DNA of 13,464 bases from Acidimicrobiaceae bacterium (lineage in GTDB: Bacteria > Actinomycetota > Acidimicrobiia > Acidimicrobiales > Ilumatobacteraceae), in assembly GCA_002727235.1 (NCBI GenBank), contig PBWL01000051.1, positions 1-13,464 on the forward strand. Reading direction: 5' to 3'. The position numbers were made by a program, and so were the translations under genes. Position 1 is the stretch's first letter. Every line of letters begins with the position of its first letter. This document shows positions 1 to 5,704 of the stretch, one piece after another. A model generated the notes under the pieces. It searched no databases. It saw nothing but the letters and a program-made list of their open reading frames with translations, and was not told the DNA's origin.

Positions 1-874
1 CGGTGGCGTCAACGCTTGCGTATTTGTCAAGTCTGTTGTTGATCCTTTCGATGAGGTTCGCAACTTGTGTTTTTGCCTCTTCAATACGGTTGTTGCGTTC
101 TTGTTCGACAAGTTTGCGGCGACTTTCACCGTCTTCTGCTGCTTCGAATCGTGCCTGGAACTCCTGGGCACGTGCCTCGAATCGTTCCTTTTTGGCACCG
201 TCGAACTTTCTGGCTTTAGCCTGCATAACTTCGACCACTCGTTGGAAACCAATGGTGCGCTCCTCGGAGTGTTCATCCTCGTCGTCCGATTCGAGGTAGT
301 TGTGGAATCGCTTGCCAAGCGCCCGGATATCATCATGGAGAGCTTTGAGTTGACGTGCGGTGAGGTCTGCGTTGTTGGCACGCTCGACAAGCGCTGCGAG
401 TAGCGCGCGAGCCTCGGTGATCAGGTCGGTGTCAACGAATGCTCCTGCGGCATCGATAGCGCTAGTGGCTTTTGCGATTGCTTCTTGAAGGTCTTTGCGG
501 CGTTCTGCGATCTCATCTCCTTCATCTGCGTCATCGTCGGAGTCGTTGCTTGATGCTTCGAAGCGGTCTTTGAGGTCATCGACTAAGTCTTCTACGGCGT
601 CTTCAAATCGGTCTGCGTTGCCTTGGTTGCCCGTATCAAGCTTGGCGAGCTCTGTCTGCTTGAGTGCCTCAATTTCTGTCTTTACGGCTTCGATTGCGCC
701 TGAGGGGACACCCTCTGATGCGAGTTTGCGCAGATCCTCGTGGGCATCTTCTACTGTTTCGTAGATTTCATCGTGGAGGGTTTCTGAAGCGTGGATGGTG
801 CCAGCTGCGATGGTCGCAGCTGGGACGGTCATCGCTGTCAGAGTGATGATGGAAATGATTTTCTTGTTACGCAT
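1..874 (-). CDS. exported, highly charged, probably coiled-coil protein (3' end outside window)
   Basis: The frame is open from an ATG at 874 to the left edge (at least 291 codons) with no stop, so the C-terminus lies outside the window. The N-terminus (MRNKK, then a hydrophobic stretch to about residue 26, then TIHAS-ET) reads as a Sec signal peptide with an A-X-A-like cleavage region, so the protein is probably exported. The mature part is almost all helix-forming and charged. It has an Asp/Glu-rich segment near residues 110-125 (DSDDDADEGDE), a second acidic patch (ESDDEDEHSEE) and a Lys/Arg/Glu-rich C-terminal half typical of coiled coils. I see no enzymatic motif and recognise no family. 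A purine-rich ACAGGGG lies unusually close to the ATG. The gene diverges from folB across a 192-bp gap. Export is reasonably supported; the function is unknown. Confidence 0.75.
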   Translation of the reverse strand, partial: MRNKKIISIITLTAMTVPAATIAAGTIHASETLHDEIYETVEDAHEDLRKLASEGVPSGAIEAVKTEIEALKQTELAKLDTGNQGNADRFEDAVEDLVDDLKDRFEASSNDSDDDADEGDEIAERRKDLQEAIAKATSAIDAAGAFVDTDLITEARALLAALVERANNADLTARQLKALHDDIRALGKRFHNYLESDDEDEHSEERTIGFQRVVEVMQAKARKFDGAKKERFEARAQEFQARFEAAEDGESRRKLVEQERNNRIEEAKTQVANLIERINNRLDKYASVDAT

Positions 875-904
875 GCCCCTGTAATCGGCAATGGGTCAAG
901 ATTT

Positions 905-917
905 GTTACACCGTAAC
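905..917. promoter_or_regulatory. short inverted repeat in the divergent spacer
   Basis: GTTAC-ACC-GTAAC is a perfect 5-bp inverted repeat centred about 37 bp upstream of the ATG at 874 in the spacer shared with folB. It could be a regulator half-site pair for the exported-protein gene, or chance. A TTGACC (-35-like) lies just inside it on the minus strand, but no good -10 sits at the right distance. The rest of the 875-1066 spacer shows nothing firm. Confidence 0.2.
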
Positions 918-1066
918 GCGAGACTGGACATCGGCATGCTTGAGCAAGGGAATACAGATCGACACCAAGAAGGATCTGGAGTGCGGCCGCTAAATCACTT
1001 TCGAAAATACCAACTGATGCTCTGGACGATTGGTCAGCAAATCACTCGAAGGGTTAGAAACTGAAG

Positions 1067-1426
1067 GTGATCGATCGAATTGAGTTAAATAAAATTCAGG
1101 CTCTTGGGACAATAGGGGTTCTTCCTGAGGAGAAAAGTAGAGCGCAACCTTTTGAGGTAGATCTGGCTATCGAGACGGATCTCTCTGTGGCTGGTGCATC
1201 TGATGATCTCAACGACACCATAAATTATGGTGAGGTTACGGAATTGGTTGCAGGCATTATCCGGAATGAATCACACCAGTTACTCGAAAAAGTAGCTACA
1301 AGAATCGCTTCAGAGGTGCTCGCAATTCCGTCTGTCACTGGTGTTCAAATTACCGTCAGGAAGATGCGTCCACCTCTTCCAGAATTCTTGGGATCCTCAG
1401 CAGTGAATATTTACCGTTCGAAATAG
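1067..1426 (+). CDS. folB: dihydroneopterin aldolase FolB
   Basis: The 119-residue product matches the size of FolB, which cleaves 7,8-dihydroneopterin to 6-hydroxymethyl-7,8-dihydropterin and glycolaldehyde in cytoplasmic folate synthesis. Family hallmarks are visible: GTIGVLPEEK near residues 14-23 with the conserved Glu, the NYGEV segment with Tyr54, Glu74 in the LLEKVA helix, and Lys99 in the VRK strand before the Pro-rich MRPPLPEF. These correspond by position to the known active-site Glu, Tyr, Glu and Lys of FolB enzymes. The start is GTG, with GAAGGG about 13 bp upstream, longer than usual. No other folate gene is next to it, so it is not in the common folP-folB-folK cluster here. By eye it is more AT-rich than most of the window. 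Confident assignment. Confidence 0.93.
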   Translation: MIDRIELNKIQALGTIGVLPEEKSRAQPFEVDLAIETDLSVAGASDDLNDTINYGEVTELVAGIIRNESHQLLEKVATRIASEVLAIPSVTGVQITVRKMRPPLPEFLGSSAVNIYRSK

Positions 1427-1485
1427 TTGTAACAGATCCTGCCGAGTTCCGATACTGCTGGAGTAGAGCACCCCTACCGCCAAAG
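1427..1485. other. short convergent intergenic spacer
   Basis: This 59-bp gap lies between the folB stop and the convergent stop of the minus-strand membrane protein. I see no strong hairpin with a T-tract and no coding potential. Confidence 0.4.
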
Positions 1486-1839
1486 TCAATCTCCGCCTCC
1501 GCCGTCACCACCGGATCCGTCGCTCTTAGTTGTTACCTTTCGGTGGACTCCGCAGACAGAACACTCCCAAATCCTGGGGCTTACGTATGGATCGCCAATG
1601 TCTGCAAATTGATGAAGACGACGCCGACCCGTTAACTCGGGTAAACACCAAAACGGAACCTTGCCACTTTCCAGATCCCAGTGCACCGCACCAAAGTGGA
1701 GCAATGCGGCCACGACGGGTAACAACGCCCAAAACCAATAACCGGGTGTATTTTCCCAGACTCCGAAGATGACGAAACAGCAGAAAATAACGCTGATTAT
1801 CAGTCCAGCCAATTCCCCGAGCAACTCTCTTAAACGCAT
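1486..1839 (-). CDS. small two-helix membrane protein with C-terminal Cys/His domain (paralogue 1)
   Basis: The 117-residue product has two hydrophobic helices (about residues 9-28 and 33-53) and a soluble C-terminal domain. That domain contains VPFWCLP, GRRRLH, PRIWEC and CGV, placing Cys65, His76, Cys93 and Cys96 as C-X10-H-X16-C-X2-C, a plausible zinc site. It ends in a Gly/Asp-rich tail (DGSGGDGGGGD). The next gene upstream (1976-2341) encodes a paralogue with the same four residues at the same spacing, which argues strongly that both are real genes. The ATG at 1839 has a good ribosome-binding site, AGGGG six bases upstream. Both plus-strand frames covering this stretch lack any recognisable family. 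I do not recognise the family, and the zinc site is an inference from spacing. Confidence 0.75.
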   Translation of the reverse strand: MRLRELLGELAGLIISVIFCCFVIFGVWENTPGYWFWALLPVVAALLHFGAVHWDLESGKVPFWCLPELTGRRRLHQFADIGDPYVSPRIWECSVCGVHRKVTTKSDGSGGDGGGGD

Positions 1840-1845
1840 CGTCTT

Positions 1846-1850
1846 CCCCT
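1846..1850 (-). promoter_or_regulatory. ribosome-binding site of membrane paralogue 1
   Basis: AGGGG on the minus strand lies 6 nt before the ATG at 1839. It supports that start and the coding strand for an otherwise unrecognised gene. Confidence 0.6.
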
Positions 1851-1975
1851 TATTGCCGCTAAGGGTAGCCGGGGTGAAACACGCGCATCGCGAAAATTTG
1901 ACGACCGGTTTTTCAAAGGCCGGAGACCACGCTCTCTATTCGCTCATTCCCGCCGAAGTCACCCCTACCTGGCGA

Positions 1976-2341
1976 TCAGTCAAAATCTCCACCGGCATCG
2001 GAGGAACCATCCCAAGCCCGAACTTTTCGTTCGACACCGCACACAGCGCATTTCCAAATACGGGGTTTATCGAATCTGCTCCCCGTCTCCCGGAATCGGT
2101 GAAGGCGTCGTCGACCTGACAATGTTGGCAAACACCAAAAAGGGACCTTCTGGCTCTTCAGTCGAACGCTCACCCATGCAAAAGCGCCGACAACCCAGCC
2201 AATAGGGATAACACCTTCATAGGTGAGGGTTCTGCCAGCGAAAAGACCAAAGGGAGCAGCGGCGCCACGGAGGGCTGCAATGCCCAGTGCGACGCCTAGG
2301 AGCAGCGCAACGGATCCGAAAACGGCCTCTTTTCTCCCCAC
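1976..2341 (-). CDS. small membrane protein with C-terminal Cys/His domain (paralogue 2)
   Basis: The 121-residue product has two hydrophobic segments (about residues 6-30 and 43-60) followed by a basic, Cys/His-containing domain. Cys70, His81, Cys98 and Cys101 have exactly the spacing found in the neighbour at 1486-1839. The shared blocks are KVPFWCLP, GRRRLH, PRIW, VCGV and RKV, while the N-terminal membrane parts have diverged. This is the pattern of an old tandem duplication with selection on the soluble domain. The start is taken at GTG 2341. No Shine-Dalgarno is visible, but TATCAT (2351-2356) ends 9 nt before it, which would fit a nearly leaderless transcript. The two genes are separated by 134 bp. 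Function unknown; a membrane-tethered zinc-binding domain is the best guess. Confidence 0.7.
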   Translation of the reverse strand: MGRKEAVFGSVALLLGVALGIAALRGAAAPFGLFAGRTLTYEGVIPIGWVVGAFAWVSVRLKSQKVPFWCLPTLSGRRRLHRFRETGSRFDKPRIWKCAVCGVERKVRAWDGSSDAGGDFD

Positions 2342-2350
2342 AAACCGGAA

Positions 2351-2356
2351 ATGATA
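2351..2356 (-). promoter_or_regulatory. candidate -10 box of membrane paralogue 2
   Basis: TATCAT on the minus strand matches the -10 consensus at five of six bases and ends 9 nt upstream of the GTG at 2341, close to leaderless spacing. No clear -35 is visible. Confidence 0.35.
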
Positions 2357-2380
2357 ATCAATTTGAAAAAGCTCTCTCTC

Positions 2381-2421
2381 GAATTTCGGGAGGACTCCCG
2401 AGTGGGGTGCTCCCGAAATTC
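2381..2421. repeat. left copy of 25-bp direct repeat, inside a 12-bp inverted repeat
   Basis: Bases 2381-2405 match 4445-4469 at 24 of 25 positions in direct orientation. The same block begins a perfect 12-bp inverted repeat, GAATTTCGGGAG at 2381-2392 with its complement at 2410-2421, leaving a 17-nt loop. A smaller hairpin, CGGGAG-GA-CTCCCG, is nested in it. It marks the left edge of the segment that ends at the tRNA-Ala gene. Confidence 0.75.
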
Positions 2422-2455
2422 TTTAAGACTTATGGATCAATGCATTCACTAGTGA

Positions 2456-2641
2456 GTATTCTTTGTTTTCCAAGATTTCCAACCAAGTTTTCCGAAGGCA
2501 GCTCCCTATTGGCGAGTCATTATCCCGAGCACCGCCGCCGCTGGGGGGTTCCTTGCCGCACTATTTATCGGCGCTGCCGCTGGCCTCTACCCAGCGATGC
2601 GAGCCGCCAGACTCGCTCCGACCGAAGCGTTGCGAGCATGA
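2456..2641 (+). pseudogene. C-terminal fragment of an FtsX/MacB-type ABC transporter permease
   Basis: An open frame following an in-frame TGA at 2453-2455 encodes about 61 residues and stops at TGA 2639-2641. Its end, with GFLAALFIGAAAGLYPAMRA followed by ARLAPTEALRA and stop, is the characteristic last transmembrane helix and cytoplasmic AAR-x-x-P-x-EALR tail of MacB/LolC-like FtsX-domain permeases. The residues before it (PYWRVIIPSTAAAG) fit the preceding loop. A full permease is about 380-650 residues, so only the last tenth or so survives, with no start codon or ATP-binding partner nearby. The rest is absent upstream, where a repeat and intergenic sequence begin. This is a truncated remnant, probably left by an insertion or deletion at the repeat-bounded edge. 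Confidence 0.7.
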
Positions 2642-2835
2642 AATACTCAACCGAACCACCTCGACATTCAAGCGGCACTGACAACGCAGAGTCAGGACTC
2701 TCGCCTCAGAGATCTGATCTGACTGATCACGCGAGCCGCGAACTCACCGAGACATTTGCCCACGCATTGTCGTCCGATGATGCCAAGAGCCTTCGTTACC
2801 CCACTGGGTGCATCGATATGAGAAGAGAGAGCAAA
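2642..2835. other. non-coding spacer before the lipoprotein gene
   Basis: This 194-bp gap separates the permease fragment from the lipoprotein start. The lipoprotein frame is open through it and further upstream to 2287, but the translated residues there have no signal peptide or family character, so I read it as non-coding. The only translational signal is the purine-rich AGAAGAGAGAG just before 2836. I see no convincing -35/-10 pair. Confidence 0.5.
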
Positions 2836-4317
2836 ATGCTTGAACAAGTGAATGTAGATCGAGACAGAGTCCGCTACGGAGTGCGGCTGTCGATCTCGCT
2901 CCTGGTCGCCGCGCTCATCGCCGTCGGTTGCGGTAGCAACACGACCGACGAGCGATCGGTCGAGGACTACAGCGATGCCGGTGCTATCGAAGCAGATGAG
3001 CAACCGGACCCCGGATTAGCTCCGGAGTCCTCGACGGCCGACGACGAAATGACCGAGGAGGTCGGCGATGACGAGGAGGTGGCAGTCGACGCTCCACGTC
3101 CGTCACTGCCGGTCGGACCCGGCGCTGCAGGCCAAGATGCTGACGACTCCCCACCGGCGTTCTTCGACGACCGGATCATCGCTGCGGACCTGTGGGGTGC
3201 TGAGTTGGCGATCCTGTCCGCGGGAATGGGATTCGACGGGGTAATCGGCCTCCCCGACACGGACCTTGAGACCGTCCGGGCTGCCGGAGGTTCCTACTAC
3301 TTGCCCGAGTGCGCCGACAACCCGATCGTCAGCGGGGCAACCGCGGCCGGGGTCAACGCCTTCTACCGAGGTACGGCCAACGACTCGCCCGACTACGACG
3401 ATGGCCTCCCGGTGGTGTTCACCTGGCCCGTGCTGGGTTCGACGGTGCATCCGGAGGACTTTTTATTCACCCTGAGCAATGGCGACCAGGTCGTGCCGAA
3501 CTCTGCCGGCCTGATGCCGAACTGGGAGCTCAACGAGCGCAACACGGTGGTCGTCTTCGGCGACTTCGGTAACCGAGGTGCGCCTGGAGAGGCCAACGCT
3601 GTCTACCCGGCCAAGCTCGAAATCGTGGATGACGGCACCCCGCTGCGCTTCCTTGGGCCCAATGGCGAACAGAGCGGTGTCGGACTGACATGGGAAGGAG
3701 AGGGCGCGACGGGCTACGGCACCGGGCCACAACTCGTCGGGGCCAAGCTCAACCATGCCGGCGATGCACCATCCGGCGAAGGCGGCGTACCCCTCCTCGA
3801 ACAGATGGTGTTACCCAACGACGAGTTCGCTCTCTACGGCGGCGGTGACTTCCGCTTGAGGATGCTCACCTCGGGCGGCTTCACCCCAACCGGAATTACC
3901 GGGCTCACCCCCGACGCCTACGAACACCACTTCCGGGTACATGCGACCGCAGCGGACGGTTCCACAGTCCTGCTGTCCAAGGTCGGTGTCGACTACGAGG
4001 TCGCTGGCGGCACACTCCGAGTCCTTGGCCTTGCAGACCTCGGCCAACCACTCGGAGACGGTATTGCCTACGACGACTGCTACGCCGAGGACGTCGATAA
4101 CCAGATCGACATCATCTTGGAGGGGGACGATGCCGCTGCACGTTCGGTCACCCACGTCGAGGTGCCATCGAGCGGCGACTATCTGCCGCTCTACAACCCC
4201 GGAGGTCCCGGCCCGGAGCCGTTCCCAGGGGTGCGCTACAGCTCGCCGAGCCCGTATGACCTCGAACCGGTCGTCATCGCCCTCGATGATCCACTTCGGG
4301 TGAGCAACGCCCCGTAG
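2836..4317 (+). CDS. lipoprotein of unknown function
   Basis: From ATG 2836 the product is 493 residues. A basic N-terminal region is followed by a hydrophobic helix ending LIAVGC, a lipobox with Cys32, so the mature protein should be lipid-anchored outside the cytoplasmic membrane. Residues 33-95 form a Ser/Asp/Glu/Pro-rich spacer. The remainder looks like a folded, mainly beta extracellular domain with few Cys (for example PECADN and YDDCYAED, possibly a disulphide pair) and many Gly, Asp and Tyr. Short marks such as GDFGNRG, LTWEGEG and YNPGGPGP do not point to an enzyme family I know. The start at 2836 is preferred over ATG 2818 because a purine-rich AGAGAGAG lies just upstream. By eye the gene is more GC-rich than the sequence on either side, and it lies inside the repeat-bracketed segment, so transfer is possible. 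Confidence 0.8.
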   Translation: MLEQVNVDRDRVRYGVRLSISLLVAALIAVGCGSNTTDERSVEDYSDAGAIEADEQPDPGLAPESSTADDEMTEEVGDDEEVAVDAPRPSLPVGPGAAGQDADDSPPAFFDDRIIAADLWGAELAILSAGMGFDGVIGLPDTDLETVRAAGGSYYLPECADNPIVSGATAAGVNAFYRGTANDSPDYDDGLPVVFTWPVLGSTVHPEDFLFTLSNGDQVVPNSAGLMPNWELNERNTVVVFGDFGNRGAPGEANAVYPAKLEIVDDGTPLRFLGPNGEQSGVGLTWEGEGATGYGTGPQLVGAKLNHAGDAPSGEGGVPLLEQMVLPNDEFALYGGGDFRLRMLTSGGFTPTGITGLTPDAYEHHFRVHATAADGSTVLLSKVGVDYEVAGGTLRVLGLADLGQPLGDGIAYDDCYAEDVDNQIDIILEGDDAAARSVTHVEVPSSGDYLPLYNPGGPGPEPFPGVRYSSPSPYDLEPVVIALDDPLRVSNAP

Positions 4318-4338
4318 CTCGTCCGTAGGTGACTAACT

Positions 4339-4364
4339 GTTCGACGGGATGGAAATCCCCGAAC
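4339..4364 (+). terminator. hairpin after the lipoprotein gene
   Basis: GTTCG pairs with CGAAC and, inside it, GGGAT pairs with ATCCC across a GGAA tetraloop of GNRA type, with a 2-nt bulge on the left side. It begins 21 bp after the lipoprotein stop. There is no T-run behind it, so it could be a terminator without a U-tract or a 3'-end stabilising hairpin. Confidence 0.4.
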
Positions 4365-4403
4365 GCGAGCCTCGACCGAAACGCGGAAAAGAAACCTTTG
4401 CGA

Positions 4404-4420
4404 GTGGATTTCCTATCCAC
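4404..4420. terminator. second hairpin between lipoprotein gene and tRNA-Ala
   Basis: GTGGAT and ATCCAC pair perfectly across the loop TTCCT. It lies downstream of both the plus-strand lipoprotein gene and the minus-strand tRNA, so it might terminate either. No T-tract follows on either strand. Confidence 0.3.
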
Positions 4421-4421
4421 G

Positions 4422-4433
4422 GAATTTCGAGAG
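4422..4433. repeat. degenerate copy of the GAATTTCGGGAG core
   Basis: GAATTTCGAGAG differs at one base from the 12-bp core found at 2381-2392, inverted at 2410-2421, and at 4445-4456. It starts 23 bp before the right full repeat. Confidence 0.5.
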
Positions 4434-4444
4434 GCCATCAACCG

Positions 4445-4469
4445 GAATTTCGGGAGGACCCCCGAGTGG
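4445..4469. repeat. right copy of 25-bp direct repeat, abutting tRNA-Ala
   Basis: The block matches 2381-2405 with a single C/T difference. Its last three bases are the first three plus-strand bases of the tRNA-Ala gene (its 3' end, 4467-4469). Within it CGGGAG-GA-CCCCCG can fold with one G-U pair on the minus strand, immediately downstream of the tRNA, so it may also serve in tRNA 3'-end formation. Confidence 0.75.
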
Positions 4470-4539
4470 AGCTGAGGGGAATCGAACCCCTGACCTCAAC
4501 AGTGCGATTGTTGCGCTCTACCAACTGAGCTACAGCCCC
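4467..4539 (-). tRNA. tRNA-Ala (anticodon CGC)
   Basis: The minus strand folds as a standard 73-nt cloverleaf. The acceptor GGGGCTG pairs with CAGCTCC (one G-U), the D stem GCTC pairs with GAGC, and the anticodon stem CAACA pairs with TGTTG around the loop ATCGCAC. The T arm AGGGG-TTCGATT-CCCCT is canonical and the discriminator is A. Loop positions 34-36 are CGC, reading the alanine codon GCG. The CCA tail is not encoded, since CTC follows. It lies 29 bp downstream of the glpR-like gene on the same strand. Its 3' flank is the 25-bp repeat also found 2.06 kb away. Confidence 0.95.
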
Positions 4540-4549
4540 GGAGGCGATG

Positions 4550-4555
4550 AGTGTA
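4550..4555 (-). promoter_or_regulatory. candidate -10 box for tRNA-Ala
   Basis: TACACT (a TANNNT hexamer) on the minus strand ends 10 nt before the tRNA 5' end, a suitable distance for its own transcript start. No clear -35 is visible because that region is the end of the upstream coding sequence. Confidence 0.35.
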
Positions 4556-4568
4556 TCGGCGCGTCAGT

Positions 4569-5099
4569 TCAGCGACGCAGCCAATCGTCACCCTGCGCAG
4601 CCGGTCCCCACGAGGTTGGGCGCTGCCGCATTGAGACGAGGAAGTACACGTAACCAAACAGCGACAGGAACGACATTGCGAAGAGGTACAACATTGCAAC
4701 CTCTTTCGTAGTGGCTGCGAGGAACAGTAGGCAGACCGTCGTCACCAACAGGCCGACAAACACATTCGCTCGACGTCGACGCTGAACCTCAGCTGCCGAC
4801 ATCGGTTGCCGAGGAGTCTGCACGCCCTCAAGAGATGGCGAACCGTGAACCTTCGGACGGCGAGCCGCTGCGGCATCTCGACGGCTCTGCGCTGCGACCT
4901 GCGAACCAGCAAGCGGGCGGGCGGCTGAACGCATCGACGTCGTAGTACGACTTGGAACCGAGCCTTGCAAGCGAGCGAGTTGGCGGTTGAAGTCGGTCAC
5001 TGACGAGTTGGGGCGGTTCTCAAAGCGCGACCGAAGTAATGGTGGCAACAGCACGGCAGCCCAGGCTGCGGCGACGATAAGCAGTACGAGTTCACCCAT
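4569..5099 (-). CDS. glpR: three-helix membrane protein, candidate GlpR (receptor of gephyrin-like Glp)
   Basis: The 176-residue product has an N-terminal membrane helix (about residues 4-22) and a long basic, Arg/Ser/Ala-rich cytoplasmic loop (25-110). A pair of helices follows (about 111-130 and 134-156), then a short tail. The MGELVLLIVAAAW...LLPPLLRSR start and the SVTDFNRQLARLQ segment resemble the actinobacterial family annotated as gephyrin-like molybdotransferase receptor GlpR. In Corynebacterium, GlpR is a membrane partner of the MoeA-like protein Glp, which binds FtsZ. Its position beyond a moeA-moaA-moaC run, with galU nearby, matches the usual actinobacterial neighbourhood. The ATG at 5099 has no good Shine-Dalgarno. 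The GlpR call rests on topology, motif resemblance and context; otherwise it is a membrane protein of unknown function. Confidence 0.65.
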   Translation of the reverse strand: MGELVLLIVAAAWAAVLLPPLLRSRFENRPNSSVTDFNRQLARLQGSVPSRTTTSMRSAARPLAGSQVAAQSRRDAAAARRPKVHGSPSLEGVQTPRQPMSAAEVQRRRRANVFVGLLVTTVCLLFLAATTKEVAMLYLFAMSFLSLFGYVYFLVSMRQRPTSWGPAAQGDDWLRR

Positions 5100-5143
5100 G
5101 AGTTAAGACTTTTTAGGCCATGACCAGATGACCAAGTGTTACA

Positions 5144-5173
5144 AATATACGACAATTATGACAAGAACAGCAA
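5144..5173 (-). promoter_or_regulatory. candidate promoter of the glpR-like gene
   Basis: On the minus strand TATATT (5144-5149) could be a -10, with a weak TTGCTG (5168-5173) 18 bp upstream. An alternative -35, TTGTCA (5159-5164), has TAACAC 17 bp downstream. The 101-bp moaC-glpR gap therefore probably holds a separate promoter. Tandem ATGACC repeats (5120-5125, 5128-5133) lie between it and the gene. Confidence 0.35.
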
Positions 5174-5200
5174 CGCGTACTGGGGATCATGTGTCGGGCA

Positions 5201-5680
5201 TCACTCCGATCGGAGAAAGTCTCCTGAGTGGCCACCCGACTTCTCGATGAGCATGACATCGCTAATCACCATCGCCCGATCGAGAGCCTTACACATGTCA
5301 TAAATCGTGAGCGCAGCAGCCGTGCACGCATGGAGCGCTTCCATCTCCACCCCGGTCGGTCCCGTGGTCTCCACCACGGCCTCAATCACCACCGAAGATT
5401 CTTCAACGGTGAGATCGACAGCTACCTTGCTCAACAGCAATGGGTGGCAGAGCGGAATGATGTCGGCAGTGCGCTTCGCTGCCTGAATACCCGCGACCCG
5501 AGCGACAGCGAGCACGTCACCCTTTCTCACATCTCCGTCAGCGATCGCAGCAGCTGTCGTCGCCTCCATTGCAACCACACAACGTGCGACCGCCCGGCGC
5601 CGAGTCGCATCTTTGTCGCCCACGTCAACCATATGAGCGGCACCAGACTCGTCAAGGTGGGTGAAACCAGCGTCGTTCAT
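5201..5680 (-). CDS. moaC: cyclic pyranopterin monophosphate synthase MoaC
   Basis: MoaC converts the MoaA product, 3',8-cyclo-7,8-dihydro-GTP, to cyclic pyranopterin monophosphate in molybdenum cofactor synthesis. The 159-residue product matches the family length and carries [12 protein letters not shown] near residue 17, [12 protein letters not shown] at about 69-80 and [11 protein letters not shown] at about 107. It also has YDMCKALD at 127-134, with the catalytic-type Asp and Lys, and the closing EKSGGHSG. The ATG at 5680 is chosen because GGAGG lies four bases upstream and the next residues ([10 protein letters not shown]) fit the family N-terminus. An in-frame GTG at 5704 would add eight unlikely residues. 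It follows moaA after 24 bp, so the two should be co-transcribed. A GATC-centred 12-bp palindrome spans the last codons (5204-5215). Confidence 0.95.
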   Translation of the reverse strand: MNDAGFTHLDESGAAHMVDVGDKDATRRRAVARCVVAMEATTAAAIADGDVRKGDVLAVARVAGIQAAKRTADIIPLCHPLLLSKVAVDLTVEESSVVIEAVVETTGPTGVEMEALHACTAAALTIYDMCKALDRAMVISDVMLIEKSGGHSGDFLRSE

Positions 5681-5684
5681 TTTG

Positions 5685-5689
5685 CCTCC
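5685..5689 (-). promoter_or_regulatory. ribosome-binding site deciding the moaC start
   Basis: GGAGG on the minus strand, four bases before the ATG at 5680, makes that start far more likely than the upstream in-frame GTG at 5704. Confidence 0.7.
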
Positions 5690-5704
5690 ACAGCCAACCC
5701 GCAC

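Noticed and set aside
2446..2455. TCACTAGTGA 10-bp palindrome upstream of the permease fragment
   Set aside because: It is too short to distinguish from chance and has no second copy or clear promoter context.
2287..2835. Long upstream open extension of the lipoprotein frame
   Set aside because: It overlaps the membrane paralogue start, the repeat and the permease fragment. The translation has no family character, and it would bury the signal peptide and lipobox about 180 residues inside the protein.
2381..4469. Toxin-antitoxin, defence or CRISPR system in the accessory segment
   Set aside because: The segment holds only a permease remnant and a lipoprotein. There is no repeat-spacer array, no nuclease or helicase motif and no small toxin/antitoxin pair.
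5204..5215. Perfect 12-bp palindrome CTCCGATCGGAG at the moaC 3' end
   Set aside because: It lies within the last codons, has no loop or T-tract to act as a terminator, and can be explained by coding sequence.
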